Shown here: in pieces, positions 23,822 to 32,371 of the stretch
Layout: each line of letters starts with the position of its first letter
How positions within the stretch are numbered: position 1 is the stretch's first letter
Assembly (NCBI GenBank): GCA_937927675.1
Contig: CALBSG010000016.1
Span: 1-64,000 of the forward strand
DNA length: 64,000 nt
Direction: 5' to 3'
Source of the DNA: an uncultured Paracoccaceae bacterium
GTDB taxonomy: Bacteria > Pseudomonadota > Alphaproteobacteria > Rhodobacterales > Rhodobacteraceae
The notes under the pieces: model-generated
Told to the model about the DNA's origin: nothing
Database searches by the model: none
Seen by the model: the letters and a program-made list of their open reading frames with translations, nothing else
Translations under genes and position numbers: made by a program

Positions 23822-25429
23822 TTATTCCGCCGCAACGAAGTTGTTGGCGTTTACCGGGGCCTTTGCGGGTTGAGCGCGAACGGTCATCCACAGGTTATAG
23901 GCCATGATCAGCGCGCCGGTCAGGAACATCGCCCCACCCAGACCGCGAACCACATACATCGGGAACTTCGCAGCCACCGTGTCAGCAAAGGCGTTCACGA
24001 GGAAGCCATTGGCGTCAACTTCACGCCACATCAGGCCCTCCATGATCCCGGTCACCCACATCGAAGAGGCGTAAAGCACGATCCCGATGGTGGCGAGCCA
24101 GAAGTGCCAGCTGACCAGCTTCAGGCTGTAAAGCCCGTCGCGGTTCCACAGGCGCGGCGTAAGGAAGTACAGCGCACCGAAGGTGATCATGCCGTTCCAG
24201 CCCAGAGCGCCGGAGTGGACGTGACCAATGGTCCAGTCGGTGTAATGCGACAGCGAGTTCACGGCTTTGATCGACATCATCGGACCTTCGAAGGTCGACA
24301 TGCCGTAGAAGCCAACCGACACCACCATCATTCGGATGATCGGATCGGTACGCAGTTTGTCCCATGCGCCCGAAAGCGTCATCAGACCGTTGATCATGCC
24401 ACCCCACGAGGGCATCCACAGGATCACCGAGAACACCATGCCAAGGGTCGAGGCCCATTCCGGCAGAGCGGTATAGTGCAGGTGGTGCGGACCAGCCCAG
24501 ATGTAGAGGAAGATCAGCGCCCAGAAGTGGATGATCGACAGCTTATAGCTGAAGACCGGCTTTTCAGCCTGCTTCGGCACAAAGTAATACATCATGCCAA
24601 GGAAGCCAGCGGTCAGGAAGAAGCCCACAGCATTGTGGCCATACCACCATTGGGTCATCGCGTCTTGCACGCCGCCCATGACCTGCACCGATTTCGACCC
24701 CAGGAACGAGACCGGAATCGCCAGGTTGTTGACGATATGCAGCATGGCGATGGTGATGATCATCGACAGGATGAACCAGTTTGCCACATAGATATGCGGC
24801 TCTTTGCGCTTCCACAGCGTGCCGATGAAGACCAGCAGGAACGCAACCCAGACCACGGCAATCCAAACGTCAATGTACCAGACCGTCTCGGCGTATTCTT
24901 TGCCTTGCGTGCCACCAAGCACATAGGAGGTCGCGGCCAGCACGATCATCAGCTGCCAGCCCCAGAACACGAACCACCCAAGATTACCGCCAAACAGCCG
25001 CGCGGCTGTCGTGCGCTGCACGATGTAGAACGAAGACATGATCAGCGCGTTGCCACCAAAGGCAAAGATCACCGCGCTGGTATGCAGCGGGCGCAAACGG
25101 CCAAAGTTCAAAATCCCTTCGGTCACATGGCCCAGATTCAGGGCCGGAAAGGCCAATTGAAAGGCGATCACCACGCCGACGAGGAAACCGACGACACCCC
25201 AGAAGGTGGTCGCGATGACCCCGGCGCGCACGACGCCGTCCAGATATTCATTTTGCGGATGATGCGCTGGTTCGCCCACATGGCGCAGCTGCCACACGAA
25301 TGTGATGGCTGCGGCCAACATGACGACCAGGGCATTCACCATATAAGGCAGATCGTGCGCGTAGTTGGCGGCGATCGCGGCAAGAACCGCAATCAACGCC
25401 AGCACGATCAGTTTTACGTAATCCCACAT
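23822..25429 (-). CDS. ccoN: cytochrome cbb3 oxidase subunit I CcoN
   Basis: 535 residues from the ATG at 25429, with about 14 membrane helices. CcoN carries low-spin haem b, high-spin haem b3 and CuB and reduces oxygen with high affinity. Conserved patterns include W-W-Y-G-H-N-A-V-G-F, the paired histidines in A-G-P-H-H-L-H-Y, and D-W-T-I-G-H-V-H-S-G-A-L-G. First gene of ccoNOQP, behind an FNR-type box. The plus strand opposite contains a 930-codon open frame that is only a composition effect. Confidence 0.98.
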   Translation of the reverse strand: MWDYVKLIVLALIAVLAAIAANYAHDLPYMVNALVVMLAAAITFVWQLRHVGEPAHHPQNEYLDGVVRAGVIATTFWGVVGFLVGVVIAFQLAFPALNLGHVTEGILNFGRLRPLHTSAVIFAFGGNALIMSSFYIVQRTTAARLFGGNLGWFVFWGWQLMIVLAATSYVLGGTQGKEYAETVWYIDVWIAVVWVAFLLVFIGTLWKRKEPHIYVANWFILSMIITIAMLHIVNNLAIPVSFLGSKSVQVMGGVQDAMTQWWYGHNAVGFFLTAGFLGMMYYFVPKQAEKPVFSYKLSIIHFWALIFLYIWAGPHHLHYTALPEWASTLGMVFSVILWMPSWGGMINGLMTLSGAWDKLRTDPIIRMMVVSVGFYGMSTFEGPMMSIKAVNSLSHYTDWTIGHVHSGALGWNGMITFGALYFLTPRLWNRDGLYSLKLVSWHFWLATIGIVLYASSMWVTGIMEGLMWREVDANGFLVNAFADTVAAKFPMYVVRGLGGAMFLTGALIMAYNLWMTVRAQPAKAPVNANNFVAAE

Positions 25430-25538
25430 GTTGCGTCCCTTCGTCTTTGTCCCGATCCAGCGCCCGAAAATCGACTCGGACTCCGCTCGGGAGCTTTTTC
25501 GACTGCCCAGCTTTTCGCAGGTGCGGAAACTCTGGGCC

Positions 25539-25552
25539 TTGATCCATGTCAA
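25539..25552 (-). promoter_or_regulatory. FNR-type box upstream of ccoN
   Basis: TTGAT-CCAT-GTCAA has one mismatch to TTGAT-N4-ATCAA. It is centred 117 bases before the ccoN ATG, so a class II start would leave a leader of about 75 bases. FnrL control of ccoN is established in Rhodobacter. Confidence 0.8.
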
Positions 25553-25569
25553 CACGGTGAAGCAAGCTG

Positions 25570-25583
25570 TTGATCAAGGTCAA
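25570..25583 (+). promoter_or_regulatory. FNR-type box upstream of the universal stress gene
   Basis: TTGAT-CAAG-GTCAA, again one mismatch from consensus, centred 72 bases before the stress protein ATG and 31 bases from the ccoN box. One box per divergent gene suggests both are switched on at low oxygen. Confidence 0.75.
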
Positions 25584-25647
25584 GGCGACCGATTGTGTCC
25601 TGTGACAGTCTGTCGCTCATTCCCTTCGGCCTCAAGGAGGATTTCCG

Positions 25648-26496
25648 ATGGCTTACAAGTCCATACTTACCGTTCTGACCCGGGCCACCGACGCAAGCCT
25701 TGCGATTGGTGCTGCGGCCCGGCTTGCCCAAGACCAAGATGCTCATCTTGACGTTCTGGTGCTGGGCGTTGACCGCACGCAGGTTGGCTATTCCTATATC
25801 GGCTCCGGTGCAATTTTGATGCAAGTCTCGCTTGACCGGGCCGAGGCAGAGGCGCGCGACACCGAAGCGGCCGTCAAAGCCGCATTGGCGGCACAAACGC
25901 CGGGCCTGCGTTCGTCAGTCGAAGCTGCGGTGACCCAGCTTGGCGCTTTGGGTGAAATCGTGGCACAGCGCGCCCGCTTTGCCGATCTGGTCGTGCTGCC
26001 GCGCCCCTACGGCGAGGGCAAGGGTGCCGAAGCCGAGGCAATCATCGAATCGGCGCTGTTCGAAGGCAAAGCCCCAGTTCTGGTGCTGCCTGAAAAAGGT
26101 CTGGGCGATGCCGCAACGCCCAAGCGCGTCATCGTCGCCTGGAATCAAAGCGCCGAGGCGATGACCGCCACCCGGCAGGCTCTGCCCTTTTTGAAGGCCG
26201 CACAGACCGTCGACATCACCGTGATCGACCCGCCCCCGCATGGGCCGGAACGGTCTGATCCCGGTGGGCTTTTGTGCCAGATGCTGGTGCGCCATGGCGT
26301 GCATGCAGAGGTATCCGTGTTGGCGCGTTCACTGCCGCGTGTCTCCGATGTGCTGGCTCGCCACATCTGGGACCAAAACGCCGACCTGTTGGTGATGGGG
26401 GCCTACGGCCACTCGCGCTTCCGCGAGGCGATCTTGGGCGGGGCGACGCGCAACATGTTGGAAAAGGCCGAGATTCCAGTTCTTATGGCCCATTGA
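25648..26496 (+). CDS. universal stress protein
   Basis: 282 residues, with a strong AAGGAGG site. A tandem Usp architecture: a diverged first half and a second half with a canonical UspA nucleotide-binding end (G-A-Y-G-H-S-R-F-R-E-A-I-L-G-G-A-T-R-N-M). Such proteins help survival under oxygen limitation or energy stress. Being divergent from ccoN across two FNR-type boxes suggests oxygen-dependent co-regulation with the oxidase. Confidence 0.9.
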   Translation: MAYKSILTVLTRATDASLAIGAAARLAQDQDAHLDVLVLGVDRTQVGYSYIGSGAILMQVSLDRAEAEARDTEAAVKAALAAQTPGLRSSVEAAVTQLGALGEIVAQRARFADLVVLPRPYGEGKGAEAEAIIESALFEGKAPVLVLPEKGLGDAATPKRVIVAWNQSAEAMTATRQALPFLKAAQTVDITVIDPPPHGPERSDPGGLLCQMLVRHGVHAEVSVLARSLPRVSDVLARHIWDQNADLLVMGAYGHSRFREAILGGATRNMLEKAEIPVLMAH

Positions 26497-26522
26497 TACA
26501 GCCATAAGCCCGGCAGAAAAGC

Positions 26523-26555
26523 AAAAGGGCGCAGGAATGTTCCTGCGCCCTTTTT
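26523..26555. terminator. bidirectional terminator between usp and trcR
   Basis: A perfect 15-base stem (AAAAGGGCGCAGGAA / TTCCTGCGCCCTTTT) with a 2-base spacer, and T-runs available on both strands. It ends the convergent usp and trcR transcripts. Confidence 0.92.
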
Positions 26556-26574
26556 GTAGGTTCCAAGGGGGATC

Positions 26575-27327
26575 TCAGCGACGGGGATCGTCGTCGTCTT
26601 CCTCATCCTCATCATCAGCCTGCGGCAGGTTGAAGAAGCTTTCGGCATCCGAAAAATCTGCAGGGCCGCGCTTGTCTTCGTCATGCGCGTCACCAAAGAC
26701 ATCAAGACCAGACGGCACGCGGGCCTCGGGTGCCATGCCAAGCTATTGCTCGGTCGACACCAGCTTGCGGCGCTCGTCATCCGACATCACCGAACCTTCG
26801 GCGGCCTTCTTGCGGGCAGCGGCCTGCACAGCGGTATCCAGTTCGGACTGCTTGCAAAGACCCAAGGCGACCGGGTCGATCGGGGTGATGTTGTTGATGT
26901 TCCAGTGCGTCCGCTCACGGATCGCCTGAATGGTCGGCTTCGTCGTGCCGACCAGCTTGCCCACGGCGCCATCCGAAAGTTCCGGGTGGAACTTCACCAG
27001 CCACAGGATCGCCGCCGGGCGGTCCTGACGCTTGGAAAGCGGGGTGTAACGCGGGCCGCGGCGTTTTTCCTCGCCCACGGCCGAAGCGTTGAACTTCAGC
27101 TTCAGCTTGTGCAGCGGGTCTTTTTCGCCGCGCTCGATCTCGATCGCGTCCAACTGGTTGTTTGCGACCGGATCAAACCCTTTGACCCCGGTTGCAACAT
27201 CGCCATCTGCAATGCCCTGCACTTCCAACTCGTGCAGACCGCAGAAATCGGCGACCTGCTTGAAGGTCAGCGTGGTATTGTCGACCAGCCACACGGCAGT
27301 GGCCTTTGCCATCAGGGGCTTTGACAT
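26575..27327 (-). pseudogene. trcR: TrcR / DUF1013 cell-cycle regulator, interrupted by an in-frame amber codon
   Basis: The open frame starts at 27327 and stops at a TAG (26743-26745) after 194 residues. The same frame then continues for 55 more sense codons to a TGA at 26575. The continuation begins L-G-M-A-P-E-A-R and ends in a very acidic tail (D-E-D-E-E-D-D-D-D-P-R-R), with codon use like the rest of the gene. The N-terminal part matches DUF1013, a DNA-binding cell-cycle regulator family in alphaproteobacteria, with a predicted helix-turn-helix near residues 115-135 (V-G-K-L-V-G-T-T-K-P-T-I-Q). The amber codon may be a real truncation, a sequencing error, or a readthrough site. The truncated product may still function, so pseudogene is used only as a flag. 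Confidence 0.75.
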
Positions 27328-27480
27328 TGCCTTGTCCTTTCAGTTGTCCCACGCCGCGCGCGGGCCTTTACAAATCTCTCCCGTGCCGGGAAAACGGCTG
27401 CGGAGCTGGTCCGCGATCTTCTCGTTTTCGGGGGAGTCAGGGGTGCATATAGGCGGTTTTTTGGGTGAGGAAAAGGGAAA

Positions 27481-28128
27481 ATGCGTAAACTGATCGGGAC
27501 CGCCGTACTGGCGGTCGCAACCGCGCTGGCCCTGCCCACCCACGCCGAAGGCGAACGGGCCGGGGATTTCGATCATTATGTGCTGTCGCTTTCCTGGTCG
27601 GCCAATTGGTGCGCGCGGGAAGGCGATGAGCGAAACGACCCACAATGCGATGATGGGCGTGGGATCACATGGGTTGTCCATGGGCTTTGGCCGCAGAATC
27701 CTGTGGGCTACCCCAGCTATTGCCGCACCGTGGAACGCGACCCAACACGCGGGGAAACCGCCGCGATGGCCGATGTCTTTGGCGGCGCAGGTGCGGCCTT
27801 TTATCAGTGGAAGAAGCATGGTCGCTGCTCTGGCCTGTCTTCGCAGGCCTATTACGACACGGCGCGCGCGGCCCTGAACACGCTTACCTTGCCGCCGGTG
27901 TTTGCCGATCTGCACAAGGACGTCAGACTGCCCGCCTCGGTGGTCGAGGATGCGTTTTTGGAGGCCAACCCCGGCCTTGCCCGCGACCAGATCACCATCA
28001 CCTGCGCCGACGGCATGATCCAAGAGGCCCGGATCTGTCTGACAAAAGACCTTGCCCCACGGCGTTGCGGCGACGACGGTCTACGCGACTGCCGGATGAA
28101 GGACGCACAGATGGAGGCGGTGCGCTGA
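27481..28128 (+). CDS. secreted ribonuclease T2
   Basis: 215 residues with a signal peptide (R-K-L-I-G-T-A-V-L-A-V-A-T-A-L-A-L, cleavage after about residue 22). Both conserved active-site regions are found: W-V-V-H-G-L-W-P-Q (His67) and Q-W-K-K-H-G-R-C (Lys112, His113). RNase T2 enzymes cut single-stranded RNA through 2',3'-cyclic phosphates, here in the periplasm. Gln109 stands where most family members have the catalytic Glu. Six or more cysteines fit disulfides in the periplasm. It is divergent from trcR. Confidence 0.9.
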   Translation: MRKLIGTAVLAVATALALPTHAEGERAGDFDHYVLSLSWSANWCAREGDERNDPQCDDGRGITWVVHGLWPQNPVGYPSYCRTVERDPTRGETAAMADVFGGAGAAFYQWKKHGRCSGLSSQAYYDTARAALNTLTLPPVFADLHKDVRLPASVVEDAFLEANPGLARDQITITCADGMIQEARICLTKDLAPRRCGDDGLRDCRMKDAQMEAVR

Positions 28129-28133
28129 ACCGC

Positions 28134-29081
28134 CTACTTATATTCGATCAGCCCGGCCCGCTTGCCGCGAAGCCGCATCAGATAGTACCCAATCGCGCCG
28201 CGCGCCTCGGCGAACTTGCCCAATAGGCTGAAGGTGGCCCACACCCAGCCCTCCCGCCGCGCCAGTCGCAGCAGTTGCAGCGGATAGGCCAGCCCGATCA
28301 GCCACGCCGCCGGATGAATCACCTCTGCGACCACGATCCCCACAGGCAGGGCCGCGCCCCAGATCAGCGCCCGCCGCGTCTCGGCCCCCCAATGGGAAAA
28401 TCCGTGTCGCGCCGCACCTTCCGCAAAGGCATGTCCCGCGCGGACGGCACGTTTCCACCACTGTGAAAAACGCGTCATCGCCGCGTCATGCAGCGTCATT
28501 TCCGCGTCGATGCGCCAAATCTCGCCCCCGGCCGCGCGCAGCCGACGACACAGATCCGGCTCCTCCCCCGCAATCAAGCTGGCCTCATAGCCGCCGACCG
28601 CCTGCACCGCCGTAAACCGCATCAGCGCATCGCCACCACAGGCCAAGGCCTGACCCACAGGGGTATCCCATTCCCGGTCGGCCAAAGCATTATAGACCGA
28701 GGCCTCGGGAAACCGTTCGCGCCTGCGGCCGCACAGGACAACAGCTGCCGGATGCGCCACAAATCCCGCCAGCGCTGCCGCGATCCAGCCGGGTTGTACC
28801 GCGCAATCACCATCGACCAGTTGCACGAACTCGGGCGGGTTATCGGCCAGCACCGCCAGTCCCGCGTTGCGCGCCCGCGCGGCGGTAAAGGGTTGCTCCA
28901 TATCCAACACCACCACCTCGGCCCCTGCCGCCTGCGCGGCCTTGACGGACCCGTCGGTGGAGCCGCTGTCGACATAGACCAGCCGCCGCACCTGACCGGT
29001 CAGCGAGGCCAGACAGGCGACAAGCCGGGCACCCTCGTTGCGCCCGATCACCACCGCATCCACCACCGAAAGCCCCGTCAT
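28134..29081 (-). CDS. family 2 glycosyltransferase
   Basis: 315 residues from the ATG at 29081. The GT2 (GT-A) fold is shown by V-V-I-G-R-N-E-G at the N-terminus, V-Y-V-D-S-G-S-T-D-G, the D-x-D-like V-D-G-D-C, and G-E-E-P-D-L-C-R-R-L. The C-terminus has about two membrane helices (W-G-A-A-L-P-V-G-I-V-V-A-E-V), suggesting action at the inner membrane on lipid-linked glycans. It opens the polysaccharide cluster, divergent from the CpsD-like gene. Sugar and acceptor cannot be read. Confidence 0.9.
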   Translation of the reverse strand: MTGLSVVDAVVIGRNEGARLVACLASLTGQVRRLVYVDSGSTDGSVKAAQAAGAEVVVLDMEQPFTAARARNAGLAVLADNPPEFVQLVDGDCAVQPGWIAAALAGFVAHPAAVVLCGRRRERFPEASVYNALADREWDTPVGQALACGGDALMRFTAVQAVGGYEASLIAGEEPDLCRRLRAAGGEIWRIDAEMTLHDAAMTRFSQWWKRAVRAGHAFAEGAARHGFSHWGAETRRALIWGAALPVGIVVAEVIHPAAWLIGLAYPLQLLRLARREGWVWATFSLLGKFAEARGAIGYYLMRLRGKRAGLIEYK

Positions 29082-29397
29082 CTTACCCTGCCAAAAACGC
29101 CGCTGCCTTGGCTTTGCCACGTTTGCCCCAGCTTCGCCACACTTTGCTTTTTGCAGCCGTTTCTGCTAATCCTGATCTCGCTGGGCGGGGGCCCGGGCGA
29201 TTCCTTTCGAACCACGGCGCAGAATGTGCCGCAGGGCGTTTGGGGCCAAACGGGCATCACGCTCGCCGCAAGGCGGGTCCAATTTACAACGACGCGGGCA
29301 TTACGGCCTGGTCGGAAATGGAGCCGGGCCTGAGATGTCCAGACACGAGATCTTGTTGCAACGCCCCGTCTGGCGCGAAAATATGGAGTTTTCGGCC
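29082..29397. promoter_or_regulatory. 316-base divergent region in polysaccharide cluster
   Basis: Between the GT2 gene and the CpsD-like gene. Short open frames exist on the plus strand (29108-29401, and an in-frame extension of the next gene from 29224), but none has a good start signal or recognisable product. I read it as a promoter region with a long leader. Confidence 0.4.
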
Positions 29398-30270
29398 ATG
29401 ACCGAAGACAAATCGGAAGACCGCCATACGGCGCGCGGCATGGTCGCCTCGCTTTTTCGTCCCGGCCAAACCGTCGCCCATCCGCCGATCACACTGGATC
29501 TGGTCAAGGGGCGCGAGATCTTTACCGCACCGCTGGCGCTGCTTTGCGTCAATCCCGCCAAGGTCTGGGAATCGCTGTCGCCGGTGCAGTTGGTAGCGGA
29601 AAAGTTGACCGGAAACAGTCTGTTTCCAATTTCGTCCCAACAGCCCGCCGCCCTTGCCATAGACCAATTGCGATCCAAACTTTTGCATGGGCTGGCAACG
29701 CAGGGCTGGAAACGAATTGCCGTCACATCGCCGACCCATGGCTGTGGCAAAAGCTTTGTTGCAACCAATCTTGCGCTGTCTTTGGCCCGGCGTCAGGCCA
29801 GCCGCACCGCGTTGGTTGATCTTGATTTGCGCAGCCCCAATCTGGCCGGTCTTTTGGGGCTGACCGATGCGCCGGATCTGGTCGATTTCCTAACGGGTGA
29901 GCAGCCTTTGGAATCGGTTTTCCGTCGCTTTGGCCGCACGCTCGCGCTCGGCCTGAACAAAAGCCCGGTCGAGATGGCGGCAGAGACGCTGCACAGTCCA
30001 GATACGGCCGAGGCGTTGGCTGCCATGGTCGAACAGCTGGATCCCGATGTGGTGATTTACGACATGCCGCCGGCGCTTGGCAGCGATGACCTTTTGGCGA
30101 TGGCCCCCTCTTTGGATGCGGTTTTGCTGGTCGTGGACGGCACCAAGACCTCACCCGAAGAGGTGCGCGCTTGCGAGCGGTTGCTGCAGGACCGCATCCC
30201 CCTGATGGGCGTGGTTTTGAACCGGGCACAGGATCGGGTTAAGCGGCATCACGCCTATGGCAAGGCTTGA
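29398..30270 (+). CDS. CpsD/CapB-type polysaccharide regulatory ATPase (BY-kinase-like)
   Basis: 290 residues from the ATG at 29398, with GGAG 9 bases upstream; an ATG at 29383 is an alternative. The P-loop is P-T-H-G-C-G-K-S (about 112-119), Walker A' A-L-V-D-L-D-L-R-S-P, and Walker B V-V-I-Y-D-M-P-P, the three motifs of bacterial tyrosine kinases. The C-terminus has only one tyrosine (H-H-A-Y-G-K-A), so the usual autophosphorylated Tyr cluster is missing. It is followed 3 bases later by the Wzz-like gene, its expected membrane activator. Together they set polymer length and export. Confidence 0.85.
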   Translation: MTEDKSEDRHTARGMVASLFRPGQTVAHPPITLDLVKGREIFTAPLALLCVNPAKVWESLSPVQLVAEKLTGNSLFPISSQQPAALAIDQLRSKLLHGLATQGWKRIAVTSPTHGCGKSFVATNLALSLARRQASRTALVDLDLRSPNLAGLLGLTDAPDLVDFLTGEQPLESVFRRFGRTLALGLNKSPVEMAAETLHSPDTAEALAAMVEQLDPDVVIYDMPPALGSDDLLAMAPSLDAVLLVVDGTKTSPEEVRACERLLQDRIPLMGVVLNRAQDRVKRHHAYGKA

Positions 30271-30273
30271 TCC

Positions 30274-31611
30274 ATGGGGCAGATCCAGTCGTTTGACGAG
30301 TTGCTGAACTTTCTCGCCCGCCGCCACACCGTTATTCTGGCGATCGCGTTCATCGGCGCGCTTTTGTCGGCATTCTACGCCAAGTCACGCCCTGACAGTT
30401 TTGAAACAGCGGCGGTCATTCAGGTACAAAGTGCCTCGGTAGAAGGTACGGCGGCGCAGCGGGCCAGCGTTGCCGCCGTCACTTTGCAAGCGATCGAGCA
30501 GCAACTGACCACGCGCGAGAATTTGACCTCTGTGATCGAGCGCCATGGGCTTTATGCGGGGCTGCCCCTGTCGATGGACAAAAAGATCGACCTGCTGCGG
30601 GCATCGGTCAGTTTTCAAGGCGTCGATTCGGCTGCCGGGCAAGCCTATGGCGAGGCGCGGAATCTTTCCGCTGTCCTTGTGTTCGCCCGCATGGGCGAGG
30701 CCGAACTTGCCGCCCGTATTGCCAATGATTTTGCGCAGAGCCTGTTGGACATGTCTGCTGCCAACCAGCGCAGCAAGGCGGATCAGAATGTGATCTTCTT
30801 CCGCCAAGAGGTGGACCGGATCGGCCAAGACATCGCCCGGCTGGAGGCCGAGACCGCGACCTACAAGAATGAAAACGCCGGCACCTTGCCGGAACTTCGC
30901 GATGCGAAACGCGATGAATTGGTGAACCTCGACACTGATCTGCGCCAGTTGCGGCAAGACCGCGTCGCGCTGGAGGGCGAGGCCGCGCAGATCAACGCAA
31001 AGGCAACGTTGCGTGAAACCGACCGCCGCGCGCTCGAAGACATCGCGGCCCGGCTGGCCGTGATTGACGCGCAACTGGCCAGCGCCAAGGCCCGGTCAGA
31101 CACGTTGCAAGCCGAACTTGCCACCTCGCCCGAGGTAGAACGGGTGCTGGCGGGTTACGAGCGGCAGCTTGACCAGTTGCGCAGCCAGCATGATGCCGTG
31201 ACAGCGCGGATGGCACAGGCAGAGACCGATGCCCGGTTGGCCGAAATGCAGCAAGCGGAGCGCTTTGCGCTGTTGGAACGCGCCATTGTCCCCGAAAGCG
31301 CAATGGGGGGTGGCAACAAAAAGCTGGCGATTGCCGGGGCGTTGGCCAGTCTTATAGCGGGCCTTGCGATTGCCTTCACATTGGACCTCGTGCGCCCCGT
31401 GGTGCGCACCGCTGCGCAGATGGAGCGGGAATTGGATCTGCGCCCTGTGGTCGTGATTCCCGAGGTTACGCCGCCCAAACCCACGGCAGCGGGCAAGGGT
31501 CTGATGCAGCTTCTGGACGACCCGACCAAGCCGGTGTTTGGCATGCCGCGTTACGCCGTGATTGCCGGGGCGGCCACCTTGGCCCTGCTTGCCGCAGCGG
31601 CTCTGGTCTGA
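30274..31611 (+). CDS. Wzz-like chain-length determinant
   Basis: 445 residues with membrane helices near the N-terminus (about 18-36) and two near the C-terminus (about 347-367 and 426-444), around a long periplasmic coiled coil (about 165-340, rich in Glu, Arg, Ala and Gln). This is the layout of Wzz/ExoP polysaccharide co-polymerases. It controls chain length and contacts the CpsD-like ATPase encoded just upstream. The kinase domain is split into a separate gene here, as in CpsC/CpsD pairs. It ends at a strong bidirectional terminator. Confidence 0.87.
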   Translation: MGQIQSFDELLNFLARRHTVILAIAFIGALLSAFYAKSRPDSFETAAVIQVQSASVEGTAAQRASVAAVTLQAIEQQLTTRENLTSVIERHGLYAGLPLSMDKKIDLLRASVSFQGVDSAAGQAYGEARNLSAVLVFARMGEAELAARIANDFAQSLLDMSAANQRSKADQNVIFFRQEVDRIGQDIARLEAETATYKNENAGTLPELRDAKRDELVNLDTDLRQLRQDRVALEGEAAQINAKATLRETDRRALEDIAARLAVIDAQLASAKARSDTLQAELATSPEVERVLAGYERQLDQLRSQHDAVTARMAQAETDARLAEMQQAERFALLERAIVPESAMGGGNKKLAIAGALASLIAGLAIAFTLDLVRPVVRTAAQMERELDLRPVVVIPEVTPPKPTAAGKGLMQLLDDPTKPVFGMPRYAVIAGAATLALLAAAALV

Positions 31612-31625
31612 TCACCCCGCATACA

Positions 31626-31651
31626 AAAACCCGCCCCACGGGGCGGGTTTT
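31626..31651. terminator. bidirectional terminator after the Wzz-like gene
   Basis: A perfect stem AAAACCCGCCCC / GGGGCGGGTTTT with a 2-base spacer between convergent genes. Confidence 0.92.
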
Positions 31652-31675
31652 GTTTTGGCCCGAGGCCGTCGAACC

Positions 31676-32371
31676 TTAGTACCCCGTGCCCCGCAGCATC
31701 ACGCCGATGGTGTCGAACAGGATCTTGACGTCTGTCTTCAATGACAACGCGTCTTCATAAGCGGTGTCATATTCCGCCCGCGCCTCAAAGGTCGTGCGGT
31801 TCCGCCCCGCAGTTTGCCAAAACCCCGTGCAGCCCGGTCGCAGCAGATAATAAGCCACGCCCGGATAGATCACTTGCTGGCTCAACATGATCGGCCGGGG
31901 GCCAACGAGGCTCATCTCGCCCATCAGCACGTTCCACAGCTGCGGCAGTTCATCCAGCGAGGTCTGCCGCAAAACCTTACCCACTGCAGTGATCCGCGGA
32001 TCATGCTTCAGCTTCTGCGTGGTGTCCCATTCCACCCGCGCCTCTGGGTGGGCAGCGAGATAGTCTTCCATCCGCTCATCCGCGTCGCTGACCATGCTGC
32101 GCAGTTTCCACATCCGAAAGCGCTTACCCCCCCTGCCGACACGCATCTGGCTATAAAACGGTTTGCCACCATCGCGCGCCACCGCCACCGCAAGAGCTGC
32201 GACAACAGGCACAACCACTGGAGCAGCCAAAAGAATGATCGAAATATCCAGAACCCGCTTGAAGGCATGGCGATAAAGGCCCCTGCGCGGTGGCAATGCT
32301 TGGGCAGCCAGCACATTGGCATCACCCGGCAATCCGAGTCCGGCACTAAATTCGGGAAAAGTCATCGTCAT
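31676..32371 (-). CDS. undecaprenyl-phosphate sugar transferase (ExoY/WbaP-like)
   Basis: 231 residues, one membrane segment (about 44-66, I-S-I-I-L-L-A-A-P-V-V-V), then a cytoplasmic domain with K-L-R-S-M-V-S-D-A-D-E-R-M, D-E-L-P-Q-L-W-N-V-L and G-E-M-S-L-V-G-P-R-P, the signature of polyprenyl phosphate phosphoglycosyltransferases. It transfers the first sugar-phosphate to the lipid carrier and starts repeat-unit assembly. The Q-Q-V-I-Y-P and G-F-W-Q segments are ExoY-like; galactose or glucose is plausible but unproven. Confidence 0.93.
   Translation of the reverse strand: MTMTFPEFSAGLGLPGDANVLAAQALPPRRGLYRHAFKRVLDISIILLAAPVVVPVVAALAVAVARDGGKPFYSQMRVGRGGKRFRMWKLRSMVSDADERMEDYLAAHPEARVEWDTTQKLKHDPRITAVGKVLRQTSLDELPQLWNVLMGEMSLVGPRPIMLSQQVIYPGVAYYLLRPGCTGFWQTAGRNRTTFEARAEYDTAYEDALSLKTDVKILFDTIGVMLRGTGY

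Noticed and set aside
22781..25573. A 930-codon plus-strand open frame opposite ccoP, ccoQ, ccoO and ccoN
   Set aside because: High GC content makes long antisense frames; the translation has no recognisable domain, is rich in His and Arg, and lies opposite well-supported cco genes.
27481..28128. RNase T2 as part of a toxin-antitoxin or defence system
   Set aside because: It has a signal peptide and stands alone, without an immunity gene; it is a periplasmic nuclease family.
29108..29401. A 97-codon plus-strand frame between the GT2 and CpsD-like genes
   Set aside because: Overlaps the start of the CpsD-like gene and has no recognisable domain or good start signal.
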